From Pseudoalteromonas sp. CO133X (GTDB taxonomy: Bacteria; Pseudomonadota; Gammaproteobacteria; Enterobacterales; Alteromonadaceae), in contig SGPE01000023.1 of assembly GCA_004208945.1 (NCBI GenBank), positions 1 to 64,000 on the forward strand: a stretch of 64,000 nt of DNA, read 5' to 3'. The position numbers and the translations under genes are program-made. Shown in pieces: positions 27,859 to 36,543 of this stretch. Every line of letters starts with the position of its first letter. Position 1 is the first letter of the stretch. Under the pieces are notes generated by a model. That model had not been told where the DNA came from and ran no database searches. It was given only the letters and a program-made list of their open reading frames with translations.

Positions 27859-29139
27859 TTATAGCTTCGCGAATGCGCGTTCTGCTGCTGCTATGGTGTC
27901 GCTTATTTCTTGCTCTGAATGTTCTGCACATACAAAGCCTGCTTCAAATGCTGAAGGAGCAAGGTAAACACCTTCTTCAAGCATTAAGTGGAAGAACTTT
28001 TTGAAGCGCTCTAAATCACACTCAGTGGCTTGTTGGTAGCTCGTTACTTTTTCTTTGTCAGTAAAGAAGAAGCCGTACATACCGCCAGCGTAGTTTGTTG
28101 TAAGTGCAATGCCTGCTTTTTTGGCAGCGGCTTCAAAGCCTTCACAAATTGCTTTGCTCTTTGCTTCAAGTTCATCGTGCAGGCCTTCAGCACTTAAAAG
28201 CTCTAAAGATTTTAAGCCAGCAGCCATGGCAATTGGGTTACCTGATAACGTACCCGCTTGATAAACTGGCCCTACTGGGGCAATGTAATCCATGATTTCT
28301 TTCTTACCACCAAATGCACCGACTGGCATACCGCCACCGATCACTTTACCTAGGCAAGTTAGATCTGGTTTGATGTTGTAGTAAGCTTGCGCGCCGCCTA
28401 AAGCAACACGGAAACCAGTCATTACTTCATCAAAAATAAGCACTGATTTGTATTCATCACACACTTCACGCAAACCTTCTAAGAAGCCAGGTACAGGTGG
28501 AATACAGTTCATGTTGCCAGCAACTGGCTCAACGATGATACAAGCGATTTCGTCAGCGTATTTTGCGAAAATAGCTTTTACTTCATCAAGATTATTAAAC
28601 GACACAGTTAAGGTGTGCTTAGCAAAGTCTTCAGGAATACCCGGTGAATTTGGAACACCCATAGTTAGCGCACCTGAGCCTGCTTTTACTAGTAGTGAGT
28701 CAGCATGACCGTGGTAACAGCCTTCAAACTTTAAGATTTTGTCACGACCAGTGAAACCACGTGCTAAGCGAATCGCACTCATTGTAGCTTCAGTACCTGA
28801 GCTTACCATACGTACTTTTTCGATTGATGGTACCAGCTCTTTTACTTTTTCGGCCATTAAGATTTCAGTTTCGGTTGGCGCACCATAGCTTAAGCCATTT
28901 TCAACGGCTTCTAATACCGCTTGTTTAATAGCTGGGTGGTTATGGCCCATGATCATGGGTCCCCATGAACCAACGTAATCGATATAACGGTTGCCATCAG
29001 CATCAAAGGTAAAAGGACCTTCTGCTTTAGTGATGAATAAAGGAGTACCGCCAACGCCATTGAAGGCACGAACTGGTGAGTTAACACCGCCTGGGATTGA
29101 TTCTTGCGCGCGATTAAAAAGATCTTGGCTAATTGTCAT
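27859..29139 (-). CDS. hemL: Glutamate-1-semialdehyde 2,1-aminomutase
   Basis: 426 residues, standard length. It forms 5-aminolevulinate for haem and corrin synthesis by the C5 pathway. The PLP lysine is Lys265 in [17 protein letters not shown], as in E. coli; [15 protein letters not shown] and [10 protein letters not shown] are also clear. It is preceded by pyrB on the same strand with a 72-base gap, and ends in its own terminator. Confidence 0.97.
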   Translation of the reverse strand: MTISQDLFNRAQESIPGGVNSPVRAFNGVGGTPLFITKAEGPFTFDADGNRYIDYVGSWGPMIMGHNHPAIKQAVLEAVENGLSYGAPTETEILMAEKVKELVPSIEKVRMVSSGTEATMSAIRLARGFTGRDKILKFEGCYHGHADSLLVKAGSGALTMGVPNSPGIPEDFAKHTLTVSFNNLDEVKAIFAKYADEIACIIVEPVAGNMNCIPPVPGFLEGLREVCDEYKSVLIFDEVMTGFRVALGGAQAYYNIKPDLTCLGKVIGGGMPVGAFGGKKEIMDYIAPVGPVYQAGTLSGNPIAMAAGLKSLELLSAEGLHDELEAKSKAICEGFEAAAKKAGIALTTNYAGGMYGFFFTDKEKVTSYQQATECDLERFKKFFHLMLEEGVYLAPSAFEAGFVCAEHSEQEISDTIAAAERAFAKL

Positions 29140-29211
29140 GAATAGTCCTATTGGGTTGTCACGTTAAATGAGTTGGTTTGCAAGGGCTCAAAGAGCCCAG
29201 AATGAAGCGTA

Positions 29212-30228
29212 TTAGCTATTACGCTTACGGCTAAACCAAGGCACGTCGACTTCATATTGCTCAACTTTGTCGGCAACATCTAAGGTTAGAGCAAATAACG
29301 CCATGCGAATTAACACACCGTTTTGTACTTGGCGGAAAATGGCAAGGTTGTCGTTGCTATTTAAATCATTATCTAGCTCGTTTGCTTCTAAACGGCTATC
29401 ACGAGGCAGTGGGTGCATCAGTACTGAGTTTGGCTTACAGTGTGCATTGTAAATTGCTTGACTGATACGAAAACCACCGCGGTATTTGTTAGCTTCTTCT
29501 TGTGAAGGGAAGCGCTCTTCTTGAATACGGGTTTGATACACAATATCGGCCGCCAAGTTGCCTTCCATTTTATCCACTACTTGAATTTTATGACCTGCGT
29601 TATCAACGGCATCTAAAATATAGTCTGGCATTTGTAAGCCATCAGGTGCCACCATAGAGAATTTAACGTCTTTATAATGGCAAAGTAATTTAGATAAAGA
29701 GTGCACAGTACGGCCATATTTTAAATCACCCACTAGGGCAATATGCATACCGTCGATACCTTGGTTGAAGCGAGAAAGTTCACGTTCAATGGTTAGTAAG
29801 TCAAGTAAGGCTTGAGTTGGGTGCTCATTTGCGCCGTCACCACCATTGATGACAGGTACATCACAACCAGTTGCAAACTCCGCAACTGATCCTGAATCTG
29901 GGTGACGCATCGCAACGGCATCAGCATACGCTGAGATAACACGAGCGGTGTCATACAGAGATTCGCCTTTGGCTAAAGCTGAGCTTTGCATGCCCGTTGT
30001 TTCACGAACCAAACCACCCAGTAAGTTAAATGCCGTACCGAAGCTTACGCGAGTACGTGTACTTGGTTCAAAGAATAGGTTTGCTAAAATAGCGCCTTCT
30101 AATACATTGGTGCGCTTTTGCTTTTTAGCATAAGGCTCCATCTTTTTAGCAACTGCAAAAATACGTTCAATACAATCGCGGTCAAGCTGATTAACCGACA
30201 GAATATTTTCACCTTGGAAACTTAACAT
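29212..30228 (-). CDS. pyrB: Aspartate carbamoyltransferase catalytic chain
   Basis: 338 residues. It condenses carbamoyl phosphate and aspartate in pyrimidine synthesis. The carbamoyl-phosphate loop STRTRVSFGTAF, HPTQALLDLLT, and HPLPRDSRLE are intact. It is about 27 residues longer than E. coli PyrB, with a charged C-terminal extension (VEQYEVDVPWFSRKRNS). No pyrI regulatory gene is adjacent. The start at 30228 has AGGAAC 8 bases upstream; the in-frame start at 30246 lies upstream of that site. Confidence 0.95.
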   Translation of the reverse strand: MLSFQGENILSVNQLDRDCIERIFAVAKKMEPYAKKQKRTNVLEGAILANLFFEPSTRTRVSFGTAFNLLGGLVRETTGMQSSALAKGESLYDTARVISAYADAVAMRHPDSGSVAEFATGCDVPVINGGDGANEHPTQALLDLLTIERELSRFNQGIDGMHIALVGDLKYGRTVHSLSKLLCHYKDVKFSMVAPDGLQMPDYILDAVDNAGHKIQVVDKMEGNLAADIVYQTRIQEERFPSQEEANKYRGGFRISQAIYNAHCKPNSVLMHPLPRDSRLEANELDNDLNSNDNLAIFRQVQNGVLIRMALFALTLDVADKVEQYEVDVPWFSRKRNS

Positions 30229-30332
30229 GGGGCTGTTCCTAATCACATTTATTAAGGCGCCGGCTCTCTATATGGGAGGCCGCATAAATTTGCGCCGTAC
30301 TATAGCAAATTTTTAGCGTACACAGCAGCAAA

Positions 30333-30779
30333 TTATAAACTAGGTTTGATAATTGCTAGTGCGACTATTGCTAATAGAATAAGTACTGGGACTTCATTAA
30401 AAATACGATAAAAACGATCGCTGCGAGTATTACGATCATGTTTAAAGTCAGCCAGTAATTTGAAACAGTAGCCATGATAGATATAAAGGATAATCACTAA
30501 CACGAGTTTGTAGTGCAGCCACATGCTGTATCTGAACCAATCTCGGCCATATTCAAAAATGGTCAGTACGCCAAATACGAGTGTTAAAACGGCAAACGGC
30601 GTCACAAAGAACAGTAAACGGCGCTCCATTACTTTTAGCATCGAGTTGCAGGCTTTTTCTTCACTCATTGCGTGGTATACAAACAAGCGAGGAAGATAAA
30701 AAATCCCCGCAAACCAAGCAATCATAAAAAATACATGAAAGGTTTTGTAAACTAATAGCGCGCTCATTGTTGTGTCCAT
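30333..30779 (-). CDS. hemJ: Protoporphyrinogen oxidase HemJ
   Basis: 148 residues with four hydrophobic helices. KTFHVFFMIAWFAGIFYLPRLFVYHAM is the HemJ (UPF0093) signature, including the conserved His and the second conserved region WLHYKLVLV-x-YHGYC. HemJ oxidises protoporphyrinogen IX in organisms without HemG/HemY. It is 9 bases downstream of the CLC gene on the same strand. The start could also be ATG 30767 (MSALLVYK); neither has a strong ribosome binding site. Confidence 0.93.
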   Translation of the reverse strand: MDTTMSALLVYKTFHVFFMIAWFAGIFYLPRLFVYHAMSEEKACNSMLKVMERRLLFFVTPFAVLTLVFGVLTIFEYGRDWFRYSMWLHYKLVLVIILYIYHGYCFKLLADFKHDRNTRSDRFYRIFNEVPVLILLAIVALAIIKPSL

Positions 30780-30788
30780 TTTTAGTTG

Positions 30789-32471
30789 TTATAGCAAGCT
30801 GTTACGTATGGTAAGGATATGCCTGATTTGATCCCAACGCAAAAGCCCCATAATTTGCTGGTTATCTAGTAGGTTATAAATATATACAGCGCCACTACGT
30901 TTATCTTTTAATAGATCAAATGCATCGGCAAGTGTTGCTTGGCTACTTAAACCATTCAAACTGACATACTTTATATTACTACTTTGGTCAGACATTAGGC
31001 TTAAGTCATACTCTGCAAGGCGATAGCCATTTTCATCATCATGAACAATCAATGGCGTTTGACTATCCAAAGCGTCTAATGACTCTTTTATTTGCTCTTT
31101 ATCATCGCTGTATAGCAGCTTAAATAGCTCATCCATTTCTTCCATTACTCCAACCTTTTGTAGCGCTTCGGTTGCAGGGGATATTTGATATTCAAGCCCT
31201 TGAAAGTCTAGTTGCTGCATAAAGATAGAACGATTACCAAAAAATTGCAGAGCAGTAACATACGCAGAAGAAATGACTAACATAGCAGGAACAATAATTT
31301 CAGGACTAGATGTAAGCTCCATCACCGTTGTTAGTGCTGCAAGAGGGGCGTGCAGGGTGGCTGCTAATAAGCCAGCCATGCCAAGCATGCTATAGGTACC
31401 CGCAATATCAGTTCCAGGGCTTATAAATTGGGCAAAAAATGCCATTAAGGTACCCATTAATACGCCTAAACCAATCACGGGGCCAATAATACCGCCTGGG
31501 ATCCCCAGACCAATTGCAAATAATGTGGCAAGTAATTTTGCGATTAAAATTGTTGTTAAAAATTGCACATCATCAGGGGATTCAATGGCAATAGTGATAG
31601 CACTCATACCAGAGCCCATTGCATGAGGCACCATGTAAGCGATTAGCCCTGCAATTAAGCCTGCAAGTAATAAGCGAGGAAACATACTTAGCGGTTTAAA
31701 AGTGCGAATAATCAACATTAAATTTTGATTAAATGCATAAGCGACTGCACCTAGTGCCATGCCAAAAATAATTAAAAAAGGATAGTGCCAGCCACTAAGC
31801 GGGTTCATAGTGATAAGTGCAAGTTCCGATGCGTCACCAAAGACAAATTGAGTGGCAAGGGCACCTGTAACCGCTGCGAGCATAATAGGCACAAAAATAT
31901 GTACTTTGTATTCTCTTAGCACTACTTCCATTACAAAAATAACGGCAGCAAGCGGGGTATTAAACGAGGCGGCAATGCCTGCAGCAACACCACAGCCGCT
32001 CAGTGTGCGCATGGCATTATGGGGTAAATGTAGTTTATCTGCTAATAAGCTTGCACCGGTTGCCCCCATATGAACAGAAGGGCCTTCTCGGCCAACAGAA
32101 AAACCACTGATTAGAGCCAGTGCCCCACCAACAAATTGATTGACTGTGTTATACAGTGGCATATGACCATAATGCTTTTTTATCCGGTGGATAACGAAAG
32201 GAATACCTAAACGGTAATGTTTAAAACCCGTTAGTGCTGCAAATAAAGCGATGACTAAGGCAGCACCAATAGGAAGAAGTACACGCTCTAGCGTGTCTAA
32301 GGTAGAGAAGTCATCGGGCTTTTCCAAAAAAAGACTTTGAAAAAACATAATGGTGAGGCGGAATAATATAATCAGTACTGCCGCAATTAATCCTGCGCAA
32401 ACTCCTAGTAAGCACAATTGCACAGATGTTTTAGGCTTTGCTAGACGACGCCTCAGCGTTTCAAGCCACAT
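30789..32471 (-). CDS. CLC-family chloride channel or H+/Cl- antiporter with CBS region
   Basis: 560 residues. The three CLC selectivity motifs are seen: GSGMSAI, GREGPSVHMG (gating Glu) and GIPGGIIGPVIG. An internal glutamate in VIFVMEVV corresponds to the proton glutamate region of transporters, so exchange is possible. After about 420 residues, a soluble C-terminal part has CBS-like segments (IKYVSLNGLSSQATLADAFDLL, IMGLLRWDQI). It may be co-transcribed with hemJ. Confidence 0.93.
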   Translation of the reverse strand: MWLETLRRRLAKPKTSVQLCLLGVCAGLIAAVLIILFRLTIMFFQSLFLEKPDDFSTLDTLERVLLPIGAALVIALFAALTGFKHYRLGIPFVIHRIKKHYGHMPLYNTVNQFVGGALALISGFSVGREGPSVHMGATGASLLADKLHLPHNAMRTLSGCGVAAGIAASFNTPLAAVIFVMEVVLREYKVHIFVPIMLAAVTGALATQFVFGDASELALITMNPLSGWHYPFLIIFGMALGAVAYAFNQNLMLIIRTFKPLSMFPRLLLAGLIAGLIAYMVPHAMGSGMSAITIAIESPDDVQFLTTILIAKLLATLFAIGLGIPGGIIGPVIGLGVLMGTLMAFFAQFISPGTDIAGTYSMLGMAGLLAATLHAPLAALTTVMELTSSPEIIVPAMLVISSAYVTALQFFGNRSIFMQQLDFQGLEYQISPATEALQKVGVMEEMDELFKLLYSDDKEQIKESLDALDSQTPLIVHDDENGYRLAEYDLSLMSDQSSNIKYVSLNGLSSQATLADAFDLLKDKRSGAVYIYNLLDNQQIMGLLRWDQIRHILTIRNSLL

Positions 32472-32573
32472 GCATTTTTCCTCACAGCACCTTAGAGCCG
32501 CAAGTTTAGCAAATCAAATTCACTAAGTCCTTGTGATTTTGCAAAATTATCTCCTTTAAACGGATGTATAAAG

Positions 32574-34955
32574 TTACGGGGTATTCATCGTGGTTTTTTT
32601 AAGTGAACAATCTCGCTTTTGTTTATACATTTGCTCATCGGCTTTTTTAAGGAGTTCATCGAGAGATTTAGCATCGTCTGGATAGACTGCATAACCTACA
32701 CTTGCACCTACTTGTAAATAACCTACTTCACAGGCTATGGGTGTTTCTATAGCATTGATTAGTCTAGTAAGAGCACGATTTATTTGTTCTTTATTTTCAA
32801 TATCTGTGATGACTACAACAAACTCATCACCACCGATACGGGCTGTACAATCTGTTTTTCGCGCAGTTTCTTGTAATCGTTTTGCGATCTCTACAAGTAC
32901 AAAATCACCTATTAAATGACCATAGGTATCGTTAATGGGTTTAAATTTATCAAGATCAAAGTATAAACAGCCTACTTTTGTGCCTGTTCGTTCTATACGA
33001 GCAAACTCATGCTTTAGGAATTTACTTAATGCACTGCGGTTAGCTAAACCTGTGAGGTGATCAGTTTGAGCTAGTTGTCTGATCTTTTGCTCAGCTAAAA
33101 CTCGTTTGGTGATATCAAAATTAACACCAATCATTCGGTTTCCGTAGATTCTACCATCGGCATTTATATAACGAATTTGTCCACTGGGAAGAACAATCTG
33201 AAATTCAGCATGAAATTCCTCATTATTGAGCACTGCTAGTTTAAGTTTATTTGTAACGGCTTCGTATTCATCAGGGTGAAGCGTATTAGCCCATGCGGCA
33301 TAATTACCATTAAACTGAGATTTAGGGATCTCAAACAGGGTGTGCATCCAGTCATCCCATATCAGTTCGTTGGTTTCAAAGTTCCACTCCCAAATACCTA
33401 TGTGGGCTGCGTCTGCGGCCATTGCCATGCGTTGGTGTAAGTTTTCAAGTTCGGTTTTAGCTTGCTTAAGCTCAGTGACGTCTTCTGAAACATCGAGCAG
33501 ATACTGTGCTTTACCATGGCTATCTTTAATAGAGAGCTTACGGGTGCGAAGGTAGTGAGTTCGGCCATCAATTGTAATAGGCTTTTCATCAACTGTGAGA
33601 ATATCACTACTTGTGAGTACATCGCGATCTGTTTGCGCATAACTTAGTGCGTCTTCATCATTAAAAATGTCAAAATCGTTGAGGCCTATCAACTGCTCTT
33701 TTGTTTTTCCTAATAGTTGCTCGCCAGCCTTATTTACATGACTAAATGTTAAGTGTTTAGCTTCTTTTACAAACAACATGATAGGTAGGTTATCGAATAT
33801 GGTTTGGGTGAATGCTTCTTGGTTGTGGATGTCACTCAAATCTTTAATTGTGGCAACGTACGGGCCCATATCTTTGTTGCCTATTGAGCTGATTGTCATG
33901 GTAATTGGAAATGCGCTTTGGTTCGCTCTAAGAGCATTTAATAATCTGCTTTTACTAAAGCTATTTGATTGCTGGAGCGTTGTTGATTCGGTGTTTAAGA
34001 TTAGCTCGAGTTCAGCTGATTTATCTGCGATAAGTGTATAGATGTGCTTACCGATTAACTCATTTGGTTGATAGCCAAAAACAGGTAAAACAGCAGGGTT
34101 AGCAAATTCGATGATACCTGTGCTATCAAAGCTAATCACAACATCTTGGACTGTATTTAGTACCGCTTTTAGTTTAGCTGAGAGCAAGCTTCTCGCTCTA
34201 AGTTCCACAACACTCAGTACTAAAAGGCTTAACACCAATAGTACAGAAATAACAAGCTGAGCAAGCGTTGAACTATCGTGATTTGTAACATAGACAGTTT
34301 GCTCAGTTGTATAGACCGACATAGAGATCATACCGATATAATGCATACCGGAAATAGCACTACCCATAATAACAGCAACGAGCATATTCATGAGTACTTG
34401 ATGTGTTTTTTGGGCTTGTCGGAGGTCATTTATTTTTAGAGCAATGCCAGAAAGAATGATTGCTACAAAAATTGATAATGAAAACAACCTTGGCTCATAA
34501 GCCATATGAGCGGGCATCATCATTGCCATCATACCAACAAAGTGCATACTGCCAATCCCAGCTCCCATAAGAACACTTCGAAAAATAAGTCCTTTTATGT
34601 TGCTCAGTGAAGTTGAAAGCACGATATAACTGGCAAACACACTTGGCAGTACTGATACCAAGGTGATTGTGGTGTTGTACTCTACGTTTATCGGTAATCT
34701 ATAAGCAAGCATACCGATAAAATGCATGCCCCAAATACCGATACCCAAAAAACAGGCTGCCATTATCGTCCATACTAAACTTTCATTTTTAAGGTGTGAG
34801 CTTTTGATTCGAGCAGAAAGTAAAAAAGAAACATAAGAGGCGAAAACGGCAGTAAGAACTGAGGCTATAACAAGCAAAACATCGTACTGTGCAGGGATTA
34901 TTTGCGCACTATCTAAGTCAGAGTTTATGAAATGAAGCCTTAAATGGTCAATCAC
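32574..34955 (-). CDS. MHYT-PAS-GGDEF membrane diguanylate cyclase
   Basis: 793 residues. The N-terminal membrane sensor has three MHYT motifs (MHFIGMLAY, MHFVGMMAM, MHYIGMISM), thought to bind copper and sense oxygen, CO or NO. Two or three PAS domains follow (about 260-620; e.g. SFDSTGIIEFANPAVLPVFGY, and WEWNFETNELIW with a PAC motif). The GGDEF domain has DHLTGLANRSAL and IGGDEF, with RKTD five residues upstream as a product-inhibition site. There is no EAL domain, so it makes c-di-GMP. It is monocistronic. Confidence 0.93.
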   Translation of the reverse strand: MIDHLRLHFINSDLDSAQIIPAQYDVLLVIASVLTAVFASYVSFLLSARIKSSHLKNESLVWTIMAACFLGIGIWGMHFIGMLAYRLPINVEYNTTITLVSVLPSVFASYIVLSTSLSNIKGLIFRSVLMGAGIGSMHFVGMMAMMMPAHMAYEPRLFSLSIFVAIILSGIALKINDLRQAQKTHQVLMNMLVAVIMGSAISGMHYIGMISMSVYTTEQTVYVTNHDSSTLAQLVISVLLVLSLLVLSVVELRARSLLSAKLKAVLNTVQDVVISFDSTGIIEFANPAVLPVFGYQPNELIGKHIYTLIADKSAELELILNTESTTLQQSNSFSKSRLLNALRANQSAFPITMTISSIGNKDMGPYVATIKDLSDIHNQEAFTQTIFDNLPIMLFVKEAKHLTFSHVNKAGEQLLGKTKEQLIGLNDFDIFNDEDALSYAQTDRDVLTSSDILTVDEKPITIDGRTHYLRTRKLSIKDSHGKAQYLLDVSEDVTELKQAKTELENLHQRMAMAADAAHIGIWEWNFETNELIWDDWMHTLFEIPKSQFNGNYAAWANTLHPDEYEAVTNKLKLAVLNNEEFHAEFQIVLPSGQIRYINADGRIYGNRMIGVNFDITKRVLAEQKIRQLAQTDHLTGLANRSALSKFLKHEFARIERTGTKVGCLYFDLDKFKPINDTYGHLIGDFVLVEIAKRLQETARKTDCTARIGGDEFVVVITDIENKEQINRALTRLINAIETPIACEVGYLQVGASVGYAVYPDDAKSLDELLKKADEQMYKQKRDCSLKKTTMNTP

Positions 34956-35134
34956 TATGATGATCCCTCACCGCTTACTTTAAATAATTAAAAAGTCGTA
35001 CAAATTAACATTAGTTCAATGCAGATAGCTTAGCCAATGCGTACCTGAAAATACTTTTCAGCCGACAGTCGATACTTGATTAAAATACTCGGGTATTAGA
35101 TAATTACAGTATTATAGATTTTGAGGGGTTTGGT

Positions 35135-35473
35135 ATGTCTGAAGAGTTGCCAATTAAGTTCAGTGATGCAGCTGCTGTTCGCGTTAAACAGTTAATTGAA
35201 GAAGAAGAAAATCCAGATCTAAAACTACGTGTTTATGTAACAGGTGGTGGGTGTTCGGGTTTCCAATATGGTTTTACTTTTGATGAAAAAGCCAACCCTG
35301 GTGATTTAGAAATTGTAAAGAATGGCGTTACCTTAGTCATTGATCCTATGAGTATTCAGTATTTGGTTGATGGGACGGTCGACTACACTGAAGGACTTGA
35401 AGGGGCACGTTTTTTTGTAAACAACCCCAACGCTACAACAACCTGTGGATGCGGAGCTAGTTTCAGCGTTTAA
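35135..35473 (+). CDS. erpA: Iron-sulfur cluster insertion protein ErpA
   Basis: 112 residues of the A-type carrier family. The three cluster cysteines are C40 in [11 protein letters not shown] and C104/C106 in TTCGCGASF. ErpA passes 4Fe-4S clusters to targets such as IspG/IspH. It is monocistronic, with its own terminator. The ATG has GAGGGG about 8 bases upstream. Confidence 0.96.
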   Translation: MSEELPIKFSDAAAVRVKQLIEEEENPDLKLRVYVTGGGCSGFQYGFTFDEKANPGDLEIVKNGVTLVIDPMSIQYLVDGTVDYTEGLEGARFFVNNPNATTTCGCGASFSV

Positions 35474-35484
35474 TTGAATATCTG

Positions 35485-35509
35485 AAAAGCCACATGATGT
35501 GGCTTTTTT
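35485..35509 (+). terminator. Terminator of erpA
   Basis: AAAAGCCACA-TGA-TGTGGCTTTT stem-loop followed by further T residues, 11 bases after the erpA stop. Confidence 0.93.
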
Positions 35510-35709
35510 ATTGCCTTAATTTCTACACCATCCTGCCTTTATTCTTAGTGCTGATCTTAGCAATGGCTTTGGTTTTTCGTTTAGAAAAACTTTTTAAAAT
35601 GAAAACAGCGTTAGTAGCAACGCTCTCCTTTCGTATATGACGATACAGTGAAGCTTGGCTTCGTTAATAAGTACTATTGGCAGGGGAGGGCTTATTAATG
35701 TTAGCCCTA

Positions 35710-35883
35710 CTAGCTTTGGGTAACCTGAATCATTAATAAGAAAAAGCCTAATACCAGTGCAGAGGCGATTAAAATATACATGAATCCTCTTTTCCCTTGT
35801 TTAATTGGTATACGATTTTGCTTTAGAAATAGGTACCAGATGACACATAGTACAATTGGCAACAAAAATAATATTCGGAACAT
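35710..35883 (-). CDS. Small two-helix membrane protein of unknown function
   Basis: 57 residues. A hydrophobic helix (FRILFLLPIVLCVIWYLFL), a basic loop (KQNRIPIKQGKRG) and a second helix (MYILIASALVLGFFLLMIQ) are followed by the stop. The ATG has AAGG about 8 bases upstream. The pattern of two helices with a positive loop is that of a small inner-membrane protein. It lies between erpA and the XRE regulator, and the 200 bases on its 3' side hold no other gene. Codon use is ordinary; no family recognised. Confidence 0.7.
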   Translation of the reverse strand: MFRILFLLPIVLCVIWYLFLKQNRIPIKQGKRGFMYILIASALVLGFFLLMIQVTQS

Positions 35884-36095
35884 TTTCTAGCCTTTTTCAG
35901 TATTTACGTACACTTTAAGCATAAGTATGCAATTTTAAAAGCTATATTTTATATTTAACACGGTTCCAATTGATCAATTTTTTGGTACAGTTAAATAACT
36001 AATTATAGAGCATCTGCTTTAATTTTAGCTTTAAAACTAGACTTGCCAAGCAAAGCAGTCTATACCTGAAACGTGGACATTTGTATAATTATTAA

Positions 36096-36123
36096 TTCAC
36101 AGAAAAAATTATTAGTATATAAT
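36096..36123 (+). promoter_or_regulatory. Promoter of the XRE regulator gene with flanking half-sites
   Basis: TTCACA (36096-36101) and TATAAT (36118-36123) are separated by 16 bases, a near-consensus sigma-70 promoter. TGGACA at 36074-36079 and its complement TGTCCA at 36125-36130 flank it, one upstream of -35 and one at the start site, a possible pair of regulator half-sites. The stretch 35884-36199 otherwise holds nothing recognisable. Confidence 0.5.
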
Positions 36124-36199
36124 GTGTCCAAGAGTGAGACGGGCAAAATTTCACTCTTTAATTAATTAACTCAAATCATCTAGTAGGAGATGTATTTTT

Positions 36200-36439
36200 A
36201 TGATGGGTAAAACAGTTTCTTCTGACGAAAACTCAAAACTAACGAAGTGGCTTAAAACAAAACGCCATGAGAAAGGCCATACAATGCGCAGCCTTGCTCA
36301 AGTTTTAGGAACGCCACATTCATTCATTGGTAAAATTGAAAACCAAGAACGTCGTTTAGATGTTATTGAGTTTATGCGTTACTGTGATGCTTTGGAAGTA
36401 GACCCATACGAAGGTCTTAACCTATTAAAAGACGCTTAA
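36200..36439 (+). CDS. XRE-family transcriptional regulator
   Basis: 79 residues, nearly all a lambda-Cro-type helix-turn-helix: KTKRHEKGHTMRSLAQVLGTPHSFIGKIENQERRL. There is no ligand-binding or oligomerisation domain beyond it. Start is ATG 36200 with GGAG 10 bases upstream; ATG 36203 is the alternative. No toxin or phage gene is adjacent; it is solitary. Targets are unknown, and it could autoregulate. A palindrome TTAGTGCAT-GG-ATGCACTAA lies downstream at 36473-36492. Confidence 0.88.
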   Translation: MMGKTVSSDENSKLTKWLKTKRHEKGHTMRSLAQVLGTPHSFIGKIENQERRLDVIEFMRYCDALEVDPYEGLNLLKDA

Positions 36440-36543
36440 TTTGCTGTTACTAATACATTTTTAGTAATACAATTAGTGCATGGATGCACTAAATAGTCAT
36501 CCTCACTTTTCGGTAAATACCAATCACACCTTTATATTTTTTG

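Noticed and set aside
36473-36492. Palindrome downstream of the XRE gene as a terminator
   Set aside because: The hairpin is good (TTAGTGCAT/ATGCACTAA) but no T-run follows on either strand close enough to call a terminator.
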